Origin: Ilumatobacteraceae bacterium | GTDB lineage: Bacteria; Actinomycetota; Acidimicrobiia; Acidimicrobiales; Ilumatobacteraceae | Length of the DNA: 63,128 bases | Assembly (NCBI GenBank): GCA_025358075.1 | Contig: JANYKU010000111.1 | Coordinates: 1-63,128, forward strand | Reading direction: 5' to 3' | Shown here: positions 33,494 through 43,398 of the stretch, in pieces | Numbering within the stretch: position 1 is the stretch's first letter | How the letters are laid out: each line of letters begins with the position of its first letter | The notes under the pieces: model-generated | Seen by the model: the letters and a program-made list of their open reading frames with translations, nothing else | Database searches by the model: none | What the model was told of the DNA's origin: nothing | Translations under genes and position numbers: made by a program

Positions 33494-34396
33494 ATGGCCA
33501 GAGGGGTGAGCACCGCAGCGGGCGAAGGCAGAACGATCGTCAGCTGTTTGTCTGCCTATCGATTCGGAACGGCCGATCCCACGACCCGCCTCGGTCTCGG
33601 TGAGTTCTGGCGGGCGTCGTACACGCCCGATGGTCCCGGCACGTTGCGAATCCGCTGGGTGGGCCAGCAAGTCGACGCGGAGGCTTGGGGGGCGGGGCGT
33701 GGGTGGATGCTCGCCAGGGTGGAGGCACTCACCGGCGCGCTCGACCCCGGTTTCGCCTTCGTCGACGCGCATCCTGTTGTGCTTCGCGCTCAACGCAATC
33801 ACCCAGACGTCCGCTTCGGCGCGAGCCACATGTTGTTCCACGAATTGCTTCCGACCATTCTTGGCCAACGCATCACGGCCAGTGAGGCGCTGCGTCAATG
33901 GCGCGTCCTGTGCCTTCGCCTCGGCGAGCCGGCGCCGGGTCCTGCGCCCGGTCTGCTGGTGCCACCGTCGCCGGCGGCGCTCCTCGGAAAGCCGGCGTGG
34001 TGGTTCCATCCGCTCGGCATCGAAGCCAAGCGCGCCCAGGCGCTGCGCATGGTCGCCAGGCATGCCGACAAGCTGTGGCAGTGGGCCGAGCTGTCAACGG
34101 CGCAGGCTGCCGCCAAGCTGGCGCTGTTGACGGGCGTTGGGCCGTGGACGATCGGCTCCGTGATGGCCACCGCAATGGGCGATCCCGACGCCGTTGCGGT
34201 CGGCGACTTCCATCTCAAGAACCTGGTTTCGTACAACCTCGCCGGCGAGCCGCGCGGCACCGACGAACGCATGCTCCAGCTGCTGGCGCCGTACGAGGGC
34301 CAGCGCGGCAGGGTCGTTCGGCTGCTCCAGCTCGACGGTCAGTCGCCTCCCGCGTTCGGTCCTCGGCAGCGAATCTTGCCGATGGCGCGGTGGTGA
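33494..34396 (+). CDS. HhH-GPD DNA glycosylase (3-methyladenine glycosylase II-like)
   Basis: About 300 residues. The C-terminal half holds the helix-hairpin-helix LALLTGVGPWTIGSVMATAMG and the catalytic Asp in VAVGDFHLKN; LLPTILGQRITASEA starts the HhH-GPD fold. It should excise alkylated or damaged bases (AlkA-like). The Lys of bifunctional OGG-type enzymes is replaced, which suggests a monofunctional glycosylase. It lies between glycosyltransferase genes and has its own -10 box, so it is an independent unit. Confidence 0.87.
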   Translation: MARGVSTAAGEGRTIVSCLSAYRFGTADPTTRLGLGEFWRASYTPDGPGTLRIRWVGQQVDAEAWGAGRGWMLARVEALTGALDPGFAFVDAHPVVLRAQRNHPDVRFGASHMLFHELLPTILGQRITASEALRQWRVLCLRLGEPAPGPAPGLLVPPSPAALLGKPAWWFHPLGIEAKRAQALRMVARHADKLWQWAELSTAQAAAKLALLTGVGPWTIGSVMATAMGDPDAVAVGDFHLKNLVSYNLAGEPRGTDERMLQLLAPYEGQRGRVVRLLQLDGQSPPAFGPRQRILPMARW

Positions 34397-34449
34397 TCAG
34401 CCACCTCTGTTAGCTTCACACCCGGCCCTCCCGGCCCGTCGATCACCAA

Positions 34450-35688
34450 ATGACAGAGACTCTCGGTACCCAGCACGCGACCGTTGACGACACTTCGGCA
34501 ACTTGGTATCGCATCCTTCGCAAGGTCGGATTGGTGTACCTCTACTCCCGCGTGTGCGTTCTCGCCGGCGCAGCGATCGTCGCCGCCGAGCTGCGTGCCG
34601 ATGTCAACCAGATCAAGGGAATGGCCAACGTTCCGTTCGCCGACCCACATCTCATCGGCAAGCCGGTTCCCACATCGGCAGTATCACCGATCATCGATGT
34701 GCTGACGTCGTGGGACGGACTCTGGTACATGCGAATCGTTCGCAACGGCTACCCGCAGCACGTGCAGGCGCACGTCACGTACGACGTTCCCGACGCTCGC
34801 GCGGCGTTCTTCCCGACCTATCCAATGCTCGTCCGCGCCGTCGACAAGGTTCTACCCGGTGGCGATACGGTCGCCGCGCTGTTCACCAACTTCGTGCTCG
34901 GAGCGATCGCCGTCCTCCTGCTCGGCATGCTGGCCAGGCGTCTCTACGGAGAACAAGTTGCCGCCAAGGCAATGGTGCTCGGCGCACTCTTCCCCGGCAG
35001 CTTCGTGCTGTCGTTCGCCTACACCGAGGCGCTGCTACTGGTCTTTGCCATGGCGTGTCTGTGGTTCTTGATGTCCGAGCGATGGGTTCTCGCCGGGCTC
35101 ATGGCCGCCCTCGCCACGGCGACGCGACCCAACGGGTTGGCGCTCGTCTTGGCATGCGCCGTCGCTGCGGCGATCGCCCTGCGACGCGATCGTGACTGGA
35201 AGTCGCTGGCCGCGCCGCTCATCGCCCCACTCGGCTTCGTTGCCTTCCAGGTGTGGCTCGGTCAGCACACCGGCGAACGCGGGGTGTGGTTTCGGGTGCA
35301 GAGCGAGGCGTGGGGCGAGGGTGCCAGCTACGGATGGACGGCTGTCCGTCGCACGGTCGAGGCGTTCTCCAGCCCACTGACGTCGCCGACCAACCTCATC
35401 ACTGCCGCGTCGGTGGTGACGATGTTGCTGATGATCTTCTTCGCCTACCACAAGCGTCTGCCGTTGCCGATGGTGGCGTACTGCGCCGGAATCCTGGTGT
35501 TGATGTTGCTTCCCAACACCGCCACCGCCCGCCCGCGATTCCTGTTCACGGCATTTCCGCTGTTCATCTCGGCAGCGGCCTACCTGCACACCGTGCGACG
35601 CGACCTGTGGCCGTACGTGATCGGCGCGTGCAGCGCCGGCCTGGTCGTGTTGACGGCGCTCTACGGGGTCTTCGGGGCAATCCCGTGA
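34450..35688 (+). CDS. PIG-V-like membrane mannosyltransferase family protein
   Basis: 412 residues with about 9-10 membrane helices. The first extracytoplasmic loop has SWDGLWYMRIVRNGYP near residue 87 and AFFPTYPMLVR near 117, then ATATRPNG, all shared with PIG-V/GPI-mannosyltransferase-like GT-C proteins. The Trp-Asp pair is the probable catalytic site, using polyprenol-phosphate-mannose. The stop overlaps the AftD-like gene start (GTGA), so the two are coupled. Acceptor unknown. Confidence 0.8.
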   Translation: MTETLGTQHATVDDTSATWYRILRKVGLVYLYSRVCVLAGAAIVAAELRADVNQIKGMANVPFADPHLIGKPVPTSAVSPIIDVLTSWDGLWYMRIVRNGYPQHVQAHVTYDVPDARAAFFPTYPMLVRAVDKVLPGGDTVAALFTNFVLGAIAVLLLGMLARRLYGEQVAAKAMVLGALFPGSFVLSFAYTEALLLVFAMACLWFLMSERWVLAGLMAALATATRPNGLALVLACAVAAAIALRRDRDWKSLAAPLIAPLGFVAFQVWLGQHTGERGVWFRVQSEAWGEGASYGWTAVRRTVEAFSSPLTSPTNLITAASVVTMLLMIFFAYHKRLPLPMVAYCAGILVLMLLPNTATARPRFLFTAFPLFISAAAYLHTVRRDLWPYVIGACSAGLVVLTALYGVFGAIP

Positions 35689-38600
35689 CGTGGCGCCGCC
35701 ACGTGTCGGGTCAACGACTCGGCGTGTGGGCCCTGGCGCTTCTGGCCTACGTTCCGGCACTGGTCGCCGCGCCCGGTCGTATGCCGAGCGACACCAAGCT
35801 CTACCTGTATCTCGACCCGGGTCGATTGATCTCCGACGCGCCGTACACGTGGGACAACCGGCAGTTCGCCGGATGGGTGCCGCACCAAACCGTGACCTAT
35901 CTCTGGCCGTCCGGGCCGTGGTACTGGTTGTTCGCCCATGCGGGAGTGCCCGACTGGATCGCTCACCGGTTGTGGATTGCCACCCTGCTCTTCGTCGGCG
36001 GGCTCGGCGTGCGCTGGGCCGCCAAGCACCTGGGGCTGGCAGGCGCCGGGGCGATCACCGCGGCATTCGTCTATCAGCTGTCTCCGTACATCCTCCCCTA
36101 CCTGTCGCGCACCTCGCTGATGCTGCTGCCGTGGGCCGCGGTCGGATGGCTCGTCGGCTTGACGATTCGCGCCGCGACGCGGACGATGTGGCGGGATGCA
36201 GCGATCTTCGCTCTCGTGATCTTCACCGTCGGATCACCGAACGCCACCGCACTGGCGATGATCGCTCCGGCCCCAGTGTTGTGGCTGGTTCACGCCGCCT
36301 GGCAACGTTCGATCACCTGGAGACGAGCCGTCACCGCGGCATTGCGAATCGGCGGATTGAGCCTGGCGGTTTCGTTGTGGTGGATTGCCATGCTTGCGGT
36401 CCAGAGCCGGCACGGCGCCGACGTGCTGTCGTATTCGGAGACCCTCGAGGCGGTGTCGTTCACGTCGGTCAGTACCGAGACGCTGCGCGGGTTGGGGTAC
36501 TGGTTGTTCTACATCCGCGACCCGTTCGGGTTCGCCACCAGCGCCTCGGTCAACTACCTCGAGTCCTTGCCGATCATTGCTGTCGGCTTCGCCCTGCTCG
36601 TGTGCTGCATCGCCGGCATCGCCCTCACTCGATGGAGCCAGCGGCGCTACGCGGCGATGCTTGTGTTCGTCGGCATCGTGCTCGCAGTCGGCGTGCACCC
36701 GATCGCCGATCCGTCGCCGCTCATGTCTCGGCTGGCGACCTCGTCGCGATCAACCGTGGCGCTCGCCATCCGCAGCAGCACCCGGGCATTGCCGTTGAGC
36801 AACCTGGGCCTCGCACTCGGAGCCGGCGCCCTCGCCACCGCCGCTTCGGCGCTGGTCTCACGCCGCCGTCCGCGACTCGTCATAGTCGCGCCACTGTTGA
36901 TCATCGGGTTGGCGATCCTCAACCTGCCGGCGCTGTTCGATGGCGGCTTCGTCGACCCTGTGCTCGTGCGAGACGAGAACCCGCCCGCTGCGTGGAGCCA
37001 GGCGGCAGCTGCACTCGATGCCGGCTCGATGGAGAACCGAGTGATGCAGCTGCCGGGCGCCGAGTTCGGCGCGTACCGATGGGGCTACACCGTCGATCCC
37101 CCACTGCCCGGATTGACGAAGAAGCCGCTGATCACCCGTGACCTCTTGCCGCTCGGCTCGTCCGGTTTGATGGACCTGCTGTACGCACTCGACGATCGAG
37201 CACAATCGAACACGCTCGACCCGGCGTCGATCGCTCCAGTGGCGCGTCTGTTCGGCGCCGACACGCTGTGGGTCGCCAACGACATGGCCTTCGACCGGTT
37301 CCGCACACCGCGTCCCGAGCTCACCCAACAACTGTTCGCCAGCCGCCCGACTGGTCTCGGCGTACCGATTCCGTACGGCCCGCGCGTACCGAACGTACCC
37401 GACCTAGCGATGCTCGACGAGACCGCGTTGTCGAGCAAGGTGATCGGCGAACCGCTGCCGCCGGTCGAACTGGTCAAGGTTCAAGATCCCGTGGCGATGG
37501 TCCGCGCCTCGTCGTACGTCGTTGTGCTGGCCGGCAGTGGCGATGGTGTGGTTGATGCCTCGGCAGCTGGGCTGTTGCACGGCGACGAGGCAATCCTCTA
37601 TGCCGCCGATCTGCGCAGCACCGACCGTCTCGCCGACGCCAGTCTGGTCATCGTCACCGACTCCAATCGAGATCGAGCACATCAGTGGCGTGGCACACAA
37701 GACGTCGTCGGCTTCACCGAGACGGGTGGTCCGGCCACCGATGTGTTGCAACCCGACACTGCCGATCAGCGGCTGCCGGTGTTCCCCGACCAGACCACCA
37801 AGGATCAGACGACCGCCAGCGTCGAAGGTCTCGACGTGCGGGCCACCAGCTATGGCGAGCCGTTCGCCTACCGCCCCGAAGACCGCCCGGCGATGGCTGT
37901 CGACGGCGACCCAGGCACCGCGTGGCTCGTCGGGGACCGCGCCGACCCGGTCGGGCAGAGCCTGGAGGTTTCGGGCGATGTCACCAGCCTGAGGCTGCTG
38001 CAATCGCAGCAGCCCGGTGCGTCGCGGATGATCTCCTCCGTACGTCTCGATTTCGACGGTGGTGCATCACGGATCGTCGACCTCGACGACACCTCCCTCG
38101 TGGGCGACGGTCAGCAGATCGACGTGCCGCCCGGGTCGACGTTCGTCAAGATCACCATCACTGCTGTTGCCGATCGTCCCGGCGCCACCGATCCCGGGCC
38201 GTCTGCGGTTGGGTTCGCGGAGCTCGGGCTCGGCGGACACCCCGAAGTGGTGGCGGTGCCCACCGATGCAACCGACGTGCCACCGCAGACTCCATTGGCG
38301 ATCGTGCTGACCCGCCTGCGAACAGATCCGCTGAACCGATGGCGCAGCGATCCGGAGCCCACGCTCATCAGGTCGTTCAAGCTCGGCGCGCAACGCAACC
38401 TTGCTGTCCAATTCACGCTGCGACGCGATGCACGCGCCTCCGACAACGTGCTCAACGCACTGGCGAGTGTGCAGGCGGCCACCTCGAACCGCCGCCTCAC
38501 CGGCGACCCGAGTGCCTCTGCCTCCGCGGCGGTCGATGGCGACCCATCAACGGCGTGGACTTCACCGTTCTCTAACGTGGTCGGCTCGATCCTCGATGTG

Positions 38601-39854
38601 CCACTGGATCCGGCCCGGCCGACGACGTCGTTGATCGTGACGCAGCCAACCGATGACTTGCACAGCACGATCACCGGCGTCACCGTGAAGGTGGGTGGCG
38701 TGTCGAAGGCGCTCGCTGTGCCGTCGCCCGACCGCACTGGCAGGAGCACGATCACCTTCCCGGCGGTGTCCGGGTCGAGCCTCTCCTTGACCATCGACAC
38801 CATCGAGCCGCATACGACCGTCGATCGCCGGTATGGCGAGACCACCGTCCTGCCCGCGGCGATCCGGGAGATCAGTGCACCGTCGATCCTTCCGCCACAG
38901 AAGGTCGACGCCCAACCGGACTGCCGAACCGACCTCGTTCAACTGGATGGGCAACCACTGGGCGTGTCGGTGAATCACGATGCGATGGTCCGGTTGCTCA
39001 CCGGCGAAGCAGTCGATGCCGCACCATGCGTCGCGTCGCCGTTGGACATGACGGCCGGATCACATCGCTTGACGACGACATCGGGCCTCACGACGGGGCT
39101 CGATGTCGACCGGGTGGTGCTCCGCAGCCCACAACAACGCGATGGGTTGGCACAGGTGCAGCCAACCGTGACGGTGCGACGCAGTCGCACGAGCCGCACG
39201 GCCACGATCACCGATTGCCCGACCGGGTGCTGGCTGATCCTCGGCGAGGGCTACAACGACGGCTGGCAGGCGACGATGGGTGGCACTCATCTCGGCGCGC
39301 CGCGGCAGATCTCCGGCGGTAGCAACGGCTGGTGGCTGCCGGGCTCCAAGACACCGGTCACGGTCACCATGACCTGGACCCCCCAGCGCACGATGTGGAT
39401 CGGAATGCTGTTGGCAGCGTTGGCTGTGCTCGCCTGTGGAGTGCTGATCTGGCGAGGCAGAGCCGTCGTCGAGATGCGTGTTCCGAAAGCGCCCGAGCCG
39501 GCATGGCCGATCGAGCGGGTGACGCGGCGTAAGGCCGTCATCGCGGCGGCGACCCTCGTCGTCGTTGCGCTGTTGGTGATCTCTCCCACCTACTCGTTGC
39601 TCGCCGCGGCAGTCGGCGTCGTGATCGTCGCGGTCAGGCGCACGATGCTTGCCGGCATCGCCGCGTTGTTGCTGATGTCAGCGCTCGCGGCGTTGATCAT
39701 CAGACGCCAGTTGCGGTATCACCTCGTGGCCAACCCGTCGTGGCCTGCGGCGTTCGACGACCTGCATCGATTCGGGCTGCTGGTCGTCGTGCTCTTGCTG
39801 GCCTCGACGATCGTCGACGAGCGCCCCGACGACGAGGACGAGGAACTAACCTAA
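35685..39854 (+). CDS. aftD: AftD-like alpha-(1->3)-arabinofuranosyltransferase
   Basis: About 1389 residues, close to mycobacterial AftD. The N-terminal part (to about 430) has many helices and starts with LVAAPGRMPSDTKLYLYLDP and WDNRQFAGWVPHQTVTYLWP, typical of the DUF3367/AftD family. A large extracytoplasmic middle carries two discoidin-like carbohydrate-binding repeats, each with an AVDGDPGTAWL or AVDGDPSTAWT motif (near 730 and 950). The C-terminus has about four helices. AftD adds arabinose from decaprenyl-phospho-arabinose to cell-wall arabinan. The GTG start overlaps the previous stop. Confidence 0.88.
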   Translation: MTWRRHVSGQRLGVWALALLAYVPALVAAPGRMPSDTKLYLYLDPGRLISDAPYTWDNRQFAGWVPHQTVTYLWPSGPWYWLFAHAGVPDWIAHRLWIATLLFVGGLGVRWAAKHLGLAGAGAITAAFVYQLSPYILPYLSRTSLMLLPWAAVGWLVGLTIRAATRTMWRDAAIFALVIFTVGSPNATALAMIAPAPVLWLVHAAWQRSITWRRAVTAALRIGGLSLAVSLWWIAMLAVQSRHGADVLSYSETLEAVSFTSVSTETLRGLGYWLFYIRDPFGFATSASVNYLESLPIIAVGFALLVCCIAGIALTRWSQRRYAAMLVFVGIVLAVGVHPIADPSPLMSRLATSSRSTVALAIRSSTRALPLSNLGLALGAGALATAASALVSRRRPRLVIVAPLLIIGLAILNLPALFDGGFVDPVLVRDENPPAAWSQAAAALDAGSMENRVMQLPGAEFGAYRWGYTVDPPLPGLTKKPLITRDLLPLGSSGLMDLLYALDDRAQSNTLDPASIAPVARLFGADTLWVANDMAFDRFRTPRPELTQQLFASRPTGLGVPIPYGPRVPNVPDLAMLDETALSSKVIGEPLPPVELVKVQDPVAMVRASSYVVVLAGSGDGVVDASAAGLLHGDEAILYAADLRSTDRLADASLVIVTDSNRDRAHQWRGTQDVVGFTETGGPATDVLQPDTADQRLPVFPDQTTKDQTTASVEGLDVRATSYGEPFAYRPEDRPAMAVDGDPGTAWLVGDRADPVGQSLEVSGDVTSLRLLQSQQPGASRMISSVRLDFDGGASRIVDLDDTSLVGDGQQIDVPPGSTFVKITITAVADRPGATDPGPSAVGFAELGLGGHPEVVAVPTDATDVPPQTPLAIVLTRLRTDPLNRWRSDPEPTLIRSFKLGAQRNLAVQFTLRRDARASDNVLNALASVQAATSNRRLTGDPSASASAAVDGDPSTAWTSPFSNVVGSILDVPLDPARPTTSLIVTQPTDDLHSTITGVTVKVGGVSKALAVPSPDRTGRSTITFPAVSGSSLSLTIDTIEPHTTVDRRYGETTVLPAAIREISAPSILPPQKVDAQPDCRTDLVQLDGQPLGVSVNHDAMVRLLTGEAVDAAPCVASPLDMTAGSHRLTTTSGLTTGLDVDRVVLRSPQQRDGLAQVQPTVTVRRSRTSRTATITDCPTGCWLILGEGYNDGWQATMGGTHLGAPRQISGGSNGWWLPGSKTPVTVTMTWTPQRTMWIGMLLAALAVLACGVLIWRGRAVVEMRVPKAPEPAWPIERVTRRKAVIAAATLVVVALLVISPTYSLLAAAVGVVIVAVRRTMLAGIAALLLMSALAALIIRRQLRYHLVANPSWPAAFDDLHRFGLLVVVLLLASTIVDERPDDEDEELT
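39847..39852 (+). promoter_or_regulatory. -10 box inside the AftD stop region
   Basis: TAACCT ends 8 bases before the GTG at 39861 and overlaps the AftD stop codon, so the glycosyltransferase 2 gene may be expressed on its own. Confidence 0.4.
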
Positions 39855-39860
39855 ATCCTT

Positions 39861-40583
39861 GTGTCACACGTTGCGCGACCATGTTTGTCGGTCGTGGTCC
39901 CGTGCTACAACGAGCACGACACCGTCCTCACGCTGCTGAAGCGCGTCGCCGACTCGCCGTGGGTCCGCGAGATCATCGTCGTCGACGACGGCTCGACCGA
40001 CGGCACCCGTCAAGTCCTCAGCGACGTCGATAGCGCGACAGTGCGCGTGCTGCTGCACGAGCGCAACCAGGGCAAGGGTGCCGCGCTACGAACAGGGTTC
40101 CAGCACGCCACTTCCGACTACGTCATCGTGCAGGATGCCGATCTCGAGTACGACCCGAACGAGTACGGAGACATGCTCGCGCCGGTCCTCGACGACAAGG
40201 CCGATGTGGTCTTTGGGTCGCGATTCCAGTCCGGTCGTCCGCACCGCGTGTTGTACTTCTGGCACTCTCTCGGAAACCGGATGCTGACACTCGCGTCGAA
40301 CATGTTCACGGGGCTCAACCTGTCTGACATGGAGACGTGTTACAAGTTGTTCCGCGCCGAAGTCATTCACTCGATCGCGATCGAAGAAGACCGCTTCGGC
40401 TTCGAGCCGGAGATCACCGCGAAGGTGGCGAAGGGCGGGTGGCGCGTCTACGAGGTCGGCATCTCGTACTCGGGACGCACCTACGCCGACGGCAAGAAGA
40501 TCGGCAGACGCGATGCCGCGTGGGCGTTGTACTGCATCGTGCGATACTCGAGGGTCGGCGACCGTCTTCGCCGCCGCAACTGA
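39861..40583 (+). CDS. family 2 glycosyltransferase (dolichol-phosphate-sugar synthase-like)
   Basis: 240 residues, GT-A fold: SVVVPCYNEHDTVLTLL, IIVVDDGSTDGT and the metal-binding DxD in VQDADLEYDP near residue 91, then FGSRFQSG and ETCYKLFR. This subgroup transfers a sugar from a nucleotide donor to a polyprenyl phosphate at the cytoplasmic face. No C-terminal membrane helices. It follows aftD by 6 bp. Confidence 0.88.
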   Translation: MSHVARPCLSVVVPCYNEHDTVLTLLKRVADSPWVREIIVVDDGSTDGTRQVLSDVDSATVRVLLHERNQGKGAALRTGFQHATSDYVIVQDADLEYDPNEYGDMLAPVLDDKADVVFGSRFQSGRPHRVLYFWHSLGNRMLTLASNMFTGLNLSDMETCYKLFRAEVIHSIAIEEDRFGFEPEITAKVAKGGWRVYEVGISYSGRTYADGKKIGRRDAAWALYCIVRYSRVGDRLRRRN

Positions 40584-40593
40584 GTCAGTCGCA

Positions 40594-41340
40594 ATGACTC
40601 GGATACTGCGGCGCGAGCCGCTCCAACGGACCCCGGCGAGTTTCGCTACCGCCGATGAGAGTCTGTTGGAAGTACTCGAAGAGCTCGAACAGGCCAAGAA
40701 CTACTCGTCATGGATCCAGAACTTGATCGAGCCACACGTCAGTGGTCGCATCCTCGAGGTCGGCGCAGGGCGCGGCACCTATTCGAAGTTCTTCGCCGAA
40801 CGCGGCCACCTCACCACGCTCGAGCCATCGGTCGTTCATTGCGCGGCGCTGCGCGAACGGTTGAGCGCCTACCCGAACGTTGTGGTCGTCAATGCGCAGC
40901 TCGATGGTACGGCTGCGCCGGGTTCGTACGACACGGTGGTGCTGCTCAACGTGCTCGAGCACATTCCCGACGATCATCAGGCGCTTGGCGACATCTACGA
41001 GTCGCTCGCTCCCGGGGGCAAGCTCGTGTTGTGGGTGCCGGCCTTCGAAGCGCTGTACGGCAAGTTCGACCAGCGAATCGGTCACTACCGGCGCTACCGC
41101 CACGACCAGTTGTTGGCGCTCGTCCACAACGTGGGGTTCCAGCAAGTCACGGCTCGGTACACCAACATGCCCGGGTTCTTCGCGTGGTGGCTCGTCGTTC
41201 GGGTGCTCGGGCGCAACCCGACCGCCGGACGACTGGCCTCGACGTACGACCGGTTCTTCATCCCGGTCATTCGTCGATTCGAGCGACTCGTGCGACCACC
41301 GATCGGGCAGTCGCTGCTGGTTGTTGCACAGCGGTCGTAG
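40594..41340 (+). CDS. class I SAM-dependent methyltransferase
   Basis: About 248 residues. Motif I is ILEVGAGRGTYSKFF near residue 53, with LLNVLEHIPDD as the post-I/DxxEH block and PGGKLVLWVPA following. It has the Methyltransf_11/12 layout. ATG 40594 lies 10 bp after the GT2 stop. The gene is directly joined to the acyltransferase gene (stop TAG then ATG). A glycan or lipid acceptor is likely from the context but not shown. Confidence 0.87.
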   Translation: MTRILRREPLQRTPASFATADESLLEVLEELEQAKNYSSWIQNLIEPHVSGRILEVGAGRGTYSKFFAERGHLTTLEPSVVHCAALRERLSAYPNVVVVNAQLDGTAAPGSYDTVVLLNVLEHIPDDHQALGDIYESLAPGGKLVLWVPAFEALYGKFDQRIGHYRRYRHDQLLALVHNVGFQQVTARYTNMPGFFAWWLVVRVLGRNPTAGRLASTYDRFFIPVIRRFERLVRPPIGQSLLVVAQRS

Positions 41341-43395
41341 ATGGCACTGACGATCGCGGCGCCCCCGCTCAACGAGCCGGGTGGCGAACAACGTCGTCCG
41401 CATCTCGCTGCGCTCGACGGGCTTCGCGGGCTGGCGGTCATCGCCGTGCTCCTCTTTCACGCCGGCAAGTTGCAAGGTGGCTTCCTCGGGGTCGATCTGT
41501 TCTTCGCGTTGTCGGGCTTCCTCATCACGTCGTTGCTCCTTGCCGAGGTCGACGCCCGGGGCCGAGTCGGGCTCTTCGCATTCTGGGGTCGAAGGCTGCG
41601 TCGCCTCTTGCCCGCCGTGTTGCTGCTGCTGGTTGTCGTCACCGTCGTCACCACCGTCGTTGCGTCCGTTCCAGAACGAGCAGCGACGCTCAGCGACGGG
41701 CCGTGGGCGCAGGCCTACATCGCCAACTGGCACGCCATTGCAGAGCACCGCGACTACTGGGCGTCGTTCGAACTGCCGCGCATGTTCGGCCACCTGTGGA
41801 GCCTGGCGATCGAGGAGCAGTTCTACCTCGTCTGGCCGGTGCTGGTCGCGCTCATCGCCTGGCGCAGCCGCCACGTGCATCGCACGGTGGTCATCGTGTG
41901 CGTCATCGCCTCGGTGCTGTCGTTGGTGCAGATGATCAGGCTGTTCGATCCATCCGACCCGACGCGGGTGTACATCGGTACCGATACGCGGGCGAGCAGC
42001 TTGCTGCTCGGCGCGTTGCTGGCCGCCGCACCGCTTCGAAAGGCAGCGATCTGGTTCACCTCGCGACTGGCCGGGGCATACATCGTGTTCGCCGCGGGCC
42101 TTGCGGTCGCGATCGGACTGTTCTGGGTCCTCGTCAACGGACCGAGCTCGCCGTGGATCTTCCGCGGTGGACTGTTCGTCCATTCACTGCTGGCAGGACT
42201 ACTGGTCGCCGGCTGCGCGGCGCGACCCGACGCCGCGGCCACGCGCTGGATCGGTTGGGCCCCACTTCGAATCACCGGGGTGTTGTCGTACAGCTTGTAC
42301 CTGTGGCATTGGCCGATGTACGCCTTGCTGTCGCAGCAACGGACGGGAATGTCGGGTTGGCCTCTGTTCGGTTTGAGGTTTGTCACCTCGTTCGCCGCAG
42401 CGGCCGTGTCGAAGAAGTTGGTGGAAGATCCGATCCGCTTCAAGGCCGCGTGGGCGCGTGGACGCACGGGTGTCGTCGCCTTGATCGGCGTCACGGTCGC
42501 CGTCGCCGCGTTCTGGGTGGTGATCCCGCACCCGGAGACTGCGCCGGCGACGTTCTCCCTCGACCAGTTGGGCTCGACGTCCACGTCGGGCACGGCATCG
42601 ACCTCCACAGTCACGTCGTTGGCGGCCTCGACATCGGTCGAATCGCCGGCCACGACATCGGTGCCCATCGTTGCCGCCCCGACGTCGGTTTCGTCGAGCA
42701 CGACCCTCGAACCGACGACCACCACGACCACATTGTTCGCTCCAACGACCCGGGTCATGATGACGGGAGATTCGATCGCCTTCGACGAATGGCCGGCGGT
42801 GGCGGCGGCGATGACCGCCAGCAAGGTGGCGACCGGCAGCTACGTCTCACCGGGCGCCGGATTGCTCGACACGAAGTACGACTCCTCGACGGTCATCGAA
42901 AAGGCCGTCACCGACTTCCACCCCGATCTGGTGCTGTACCAAGGATCGCTATGGGACTACGGGACACCGGCCGAGCAGCGTTCGGCGTACGACCAATTCG
43001 CCAGCGTCGTCGTGGCGACTGGCGCGCGGTTGGCCTTCATCACCATCCCACCGCTTCGTGCCGATCAGGCCAACAAGCAGCTGGCAACCCTGACCGGAAT
43101 CATGAAGGAGGTGGCCGACCAGTATCCAGGCCAGGTGTTCGTGCTCAACAGCGACGGTGCGTGGGGGCCCACGTTCACTCAGGATGTCAACGGCGACAAG
43201 GTGCCCGAGCGCAAGCCCGATGGCGTGCACGTGTGTCCGTCGGGTGCGGCGATGTACGCGCTGTGGCTGACGAACGAGTTGCAGCTGCGGTTCACCGACT
43301 TCGTATCAGCGCCTCCGGCAAAGTGGGCCACCGGCAAGTGGGTCCGCGACCCCCGGTACACCAACCCAACCGGGATCTGCGCCAAGCTGCCCTGA
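41341..43395 (+). CDS. acyltransferase-3 / SGNH two-domain O-acyltransferase (OafA-like)
   Basis: 684 residues. The N-terminal membrane acyltransferase (about 10 helices) has the motif LDGLRGLAVIAVLLFHAG with the catalytic His, GVDLFFALSGFLIT and LWSLAIEEQFYLVWP. A linker of about 60 residues, nearly all Ser/Thr, follows. It leads to an extracytoplasmic SGNH domain with MTGDSIAFDEW near 473 and the catalytic Asp-x-x-His in DGVHVCPSG near 626. The membrane domain carries the acyl group across; the SGNH domain places it on an exported glycan. Confidence 0.92.
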   Translation: MALTIAAPPLNEPGGEQRRPHLAALDGLRGLAVIAVLLFHAGKLQGGFLGVDLFFALSGFLITSLLLAEVDARGRVGLFAFWGRRLRRLLPAVLLLLVVVTVVTTVVASVPERAATLSDGPWAQAYIANWHAIAEHRDYWASFELPRMFGHLWSLAIEEQFYLVWPVLVALIAWRSRHVHRTVVIVCVIASVLSLVQMIRLFDPSDPTRVYIGTDTRASSLLLGALLAAAPLRKAAIWFTSRLAGAYIVFAAGLAVAIGLFWVLVNGPSSPWIFRGGLFVHSLLAGLLVAGCAARPDAAATRWIGWAPLRITGVLSYSLYLWHWPMYALLSQQRTGMSGWPLFGLRFVTSFAAAAVSKKLVEDPIRFKAAWARGRTGVVALIGVTVAVAAFWVVIPHPETAPATFSLDQLGSTSTSGTASTSTVTSLAASTSVESPATTSVPIVAAPTSVSSSTTLEPTTTTTTLFAPTTRVMMTGDSIAFDEWPAVAAAMTASKVATGSYVSPGAGLLDTKYDSSTVIEKAVTDFHPDLVLYQGSLWDYGTPAEQRSAYDQFASVVVATGARLAFITIPPLRADQANKQLATLTGIMKEVADQYPGQVFVLNSDGAWGPTFTQDVNGDKVPERKPDGVHVCPSGAAMYALWLTNELQLRFTDFVSAPPAKWATGKWVRDPRYTNPTGICAKLP

Positions 43396-43398
43396 CGA

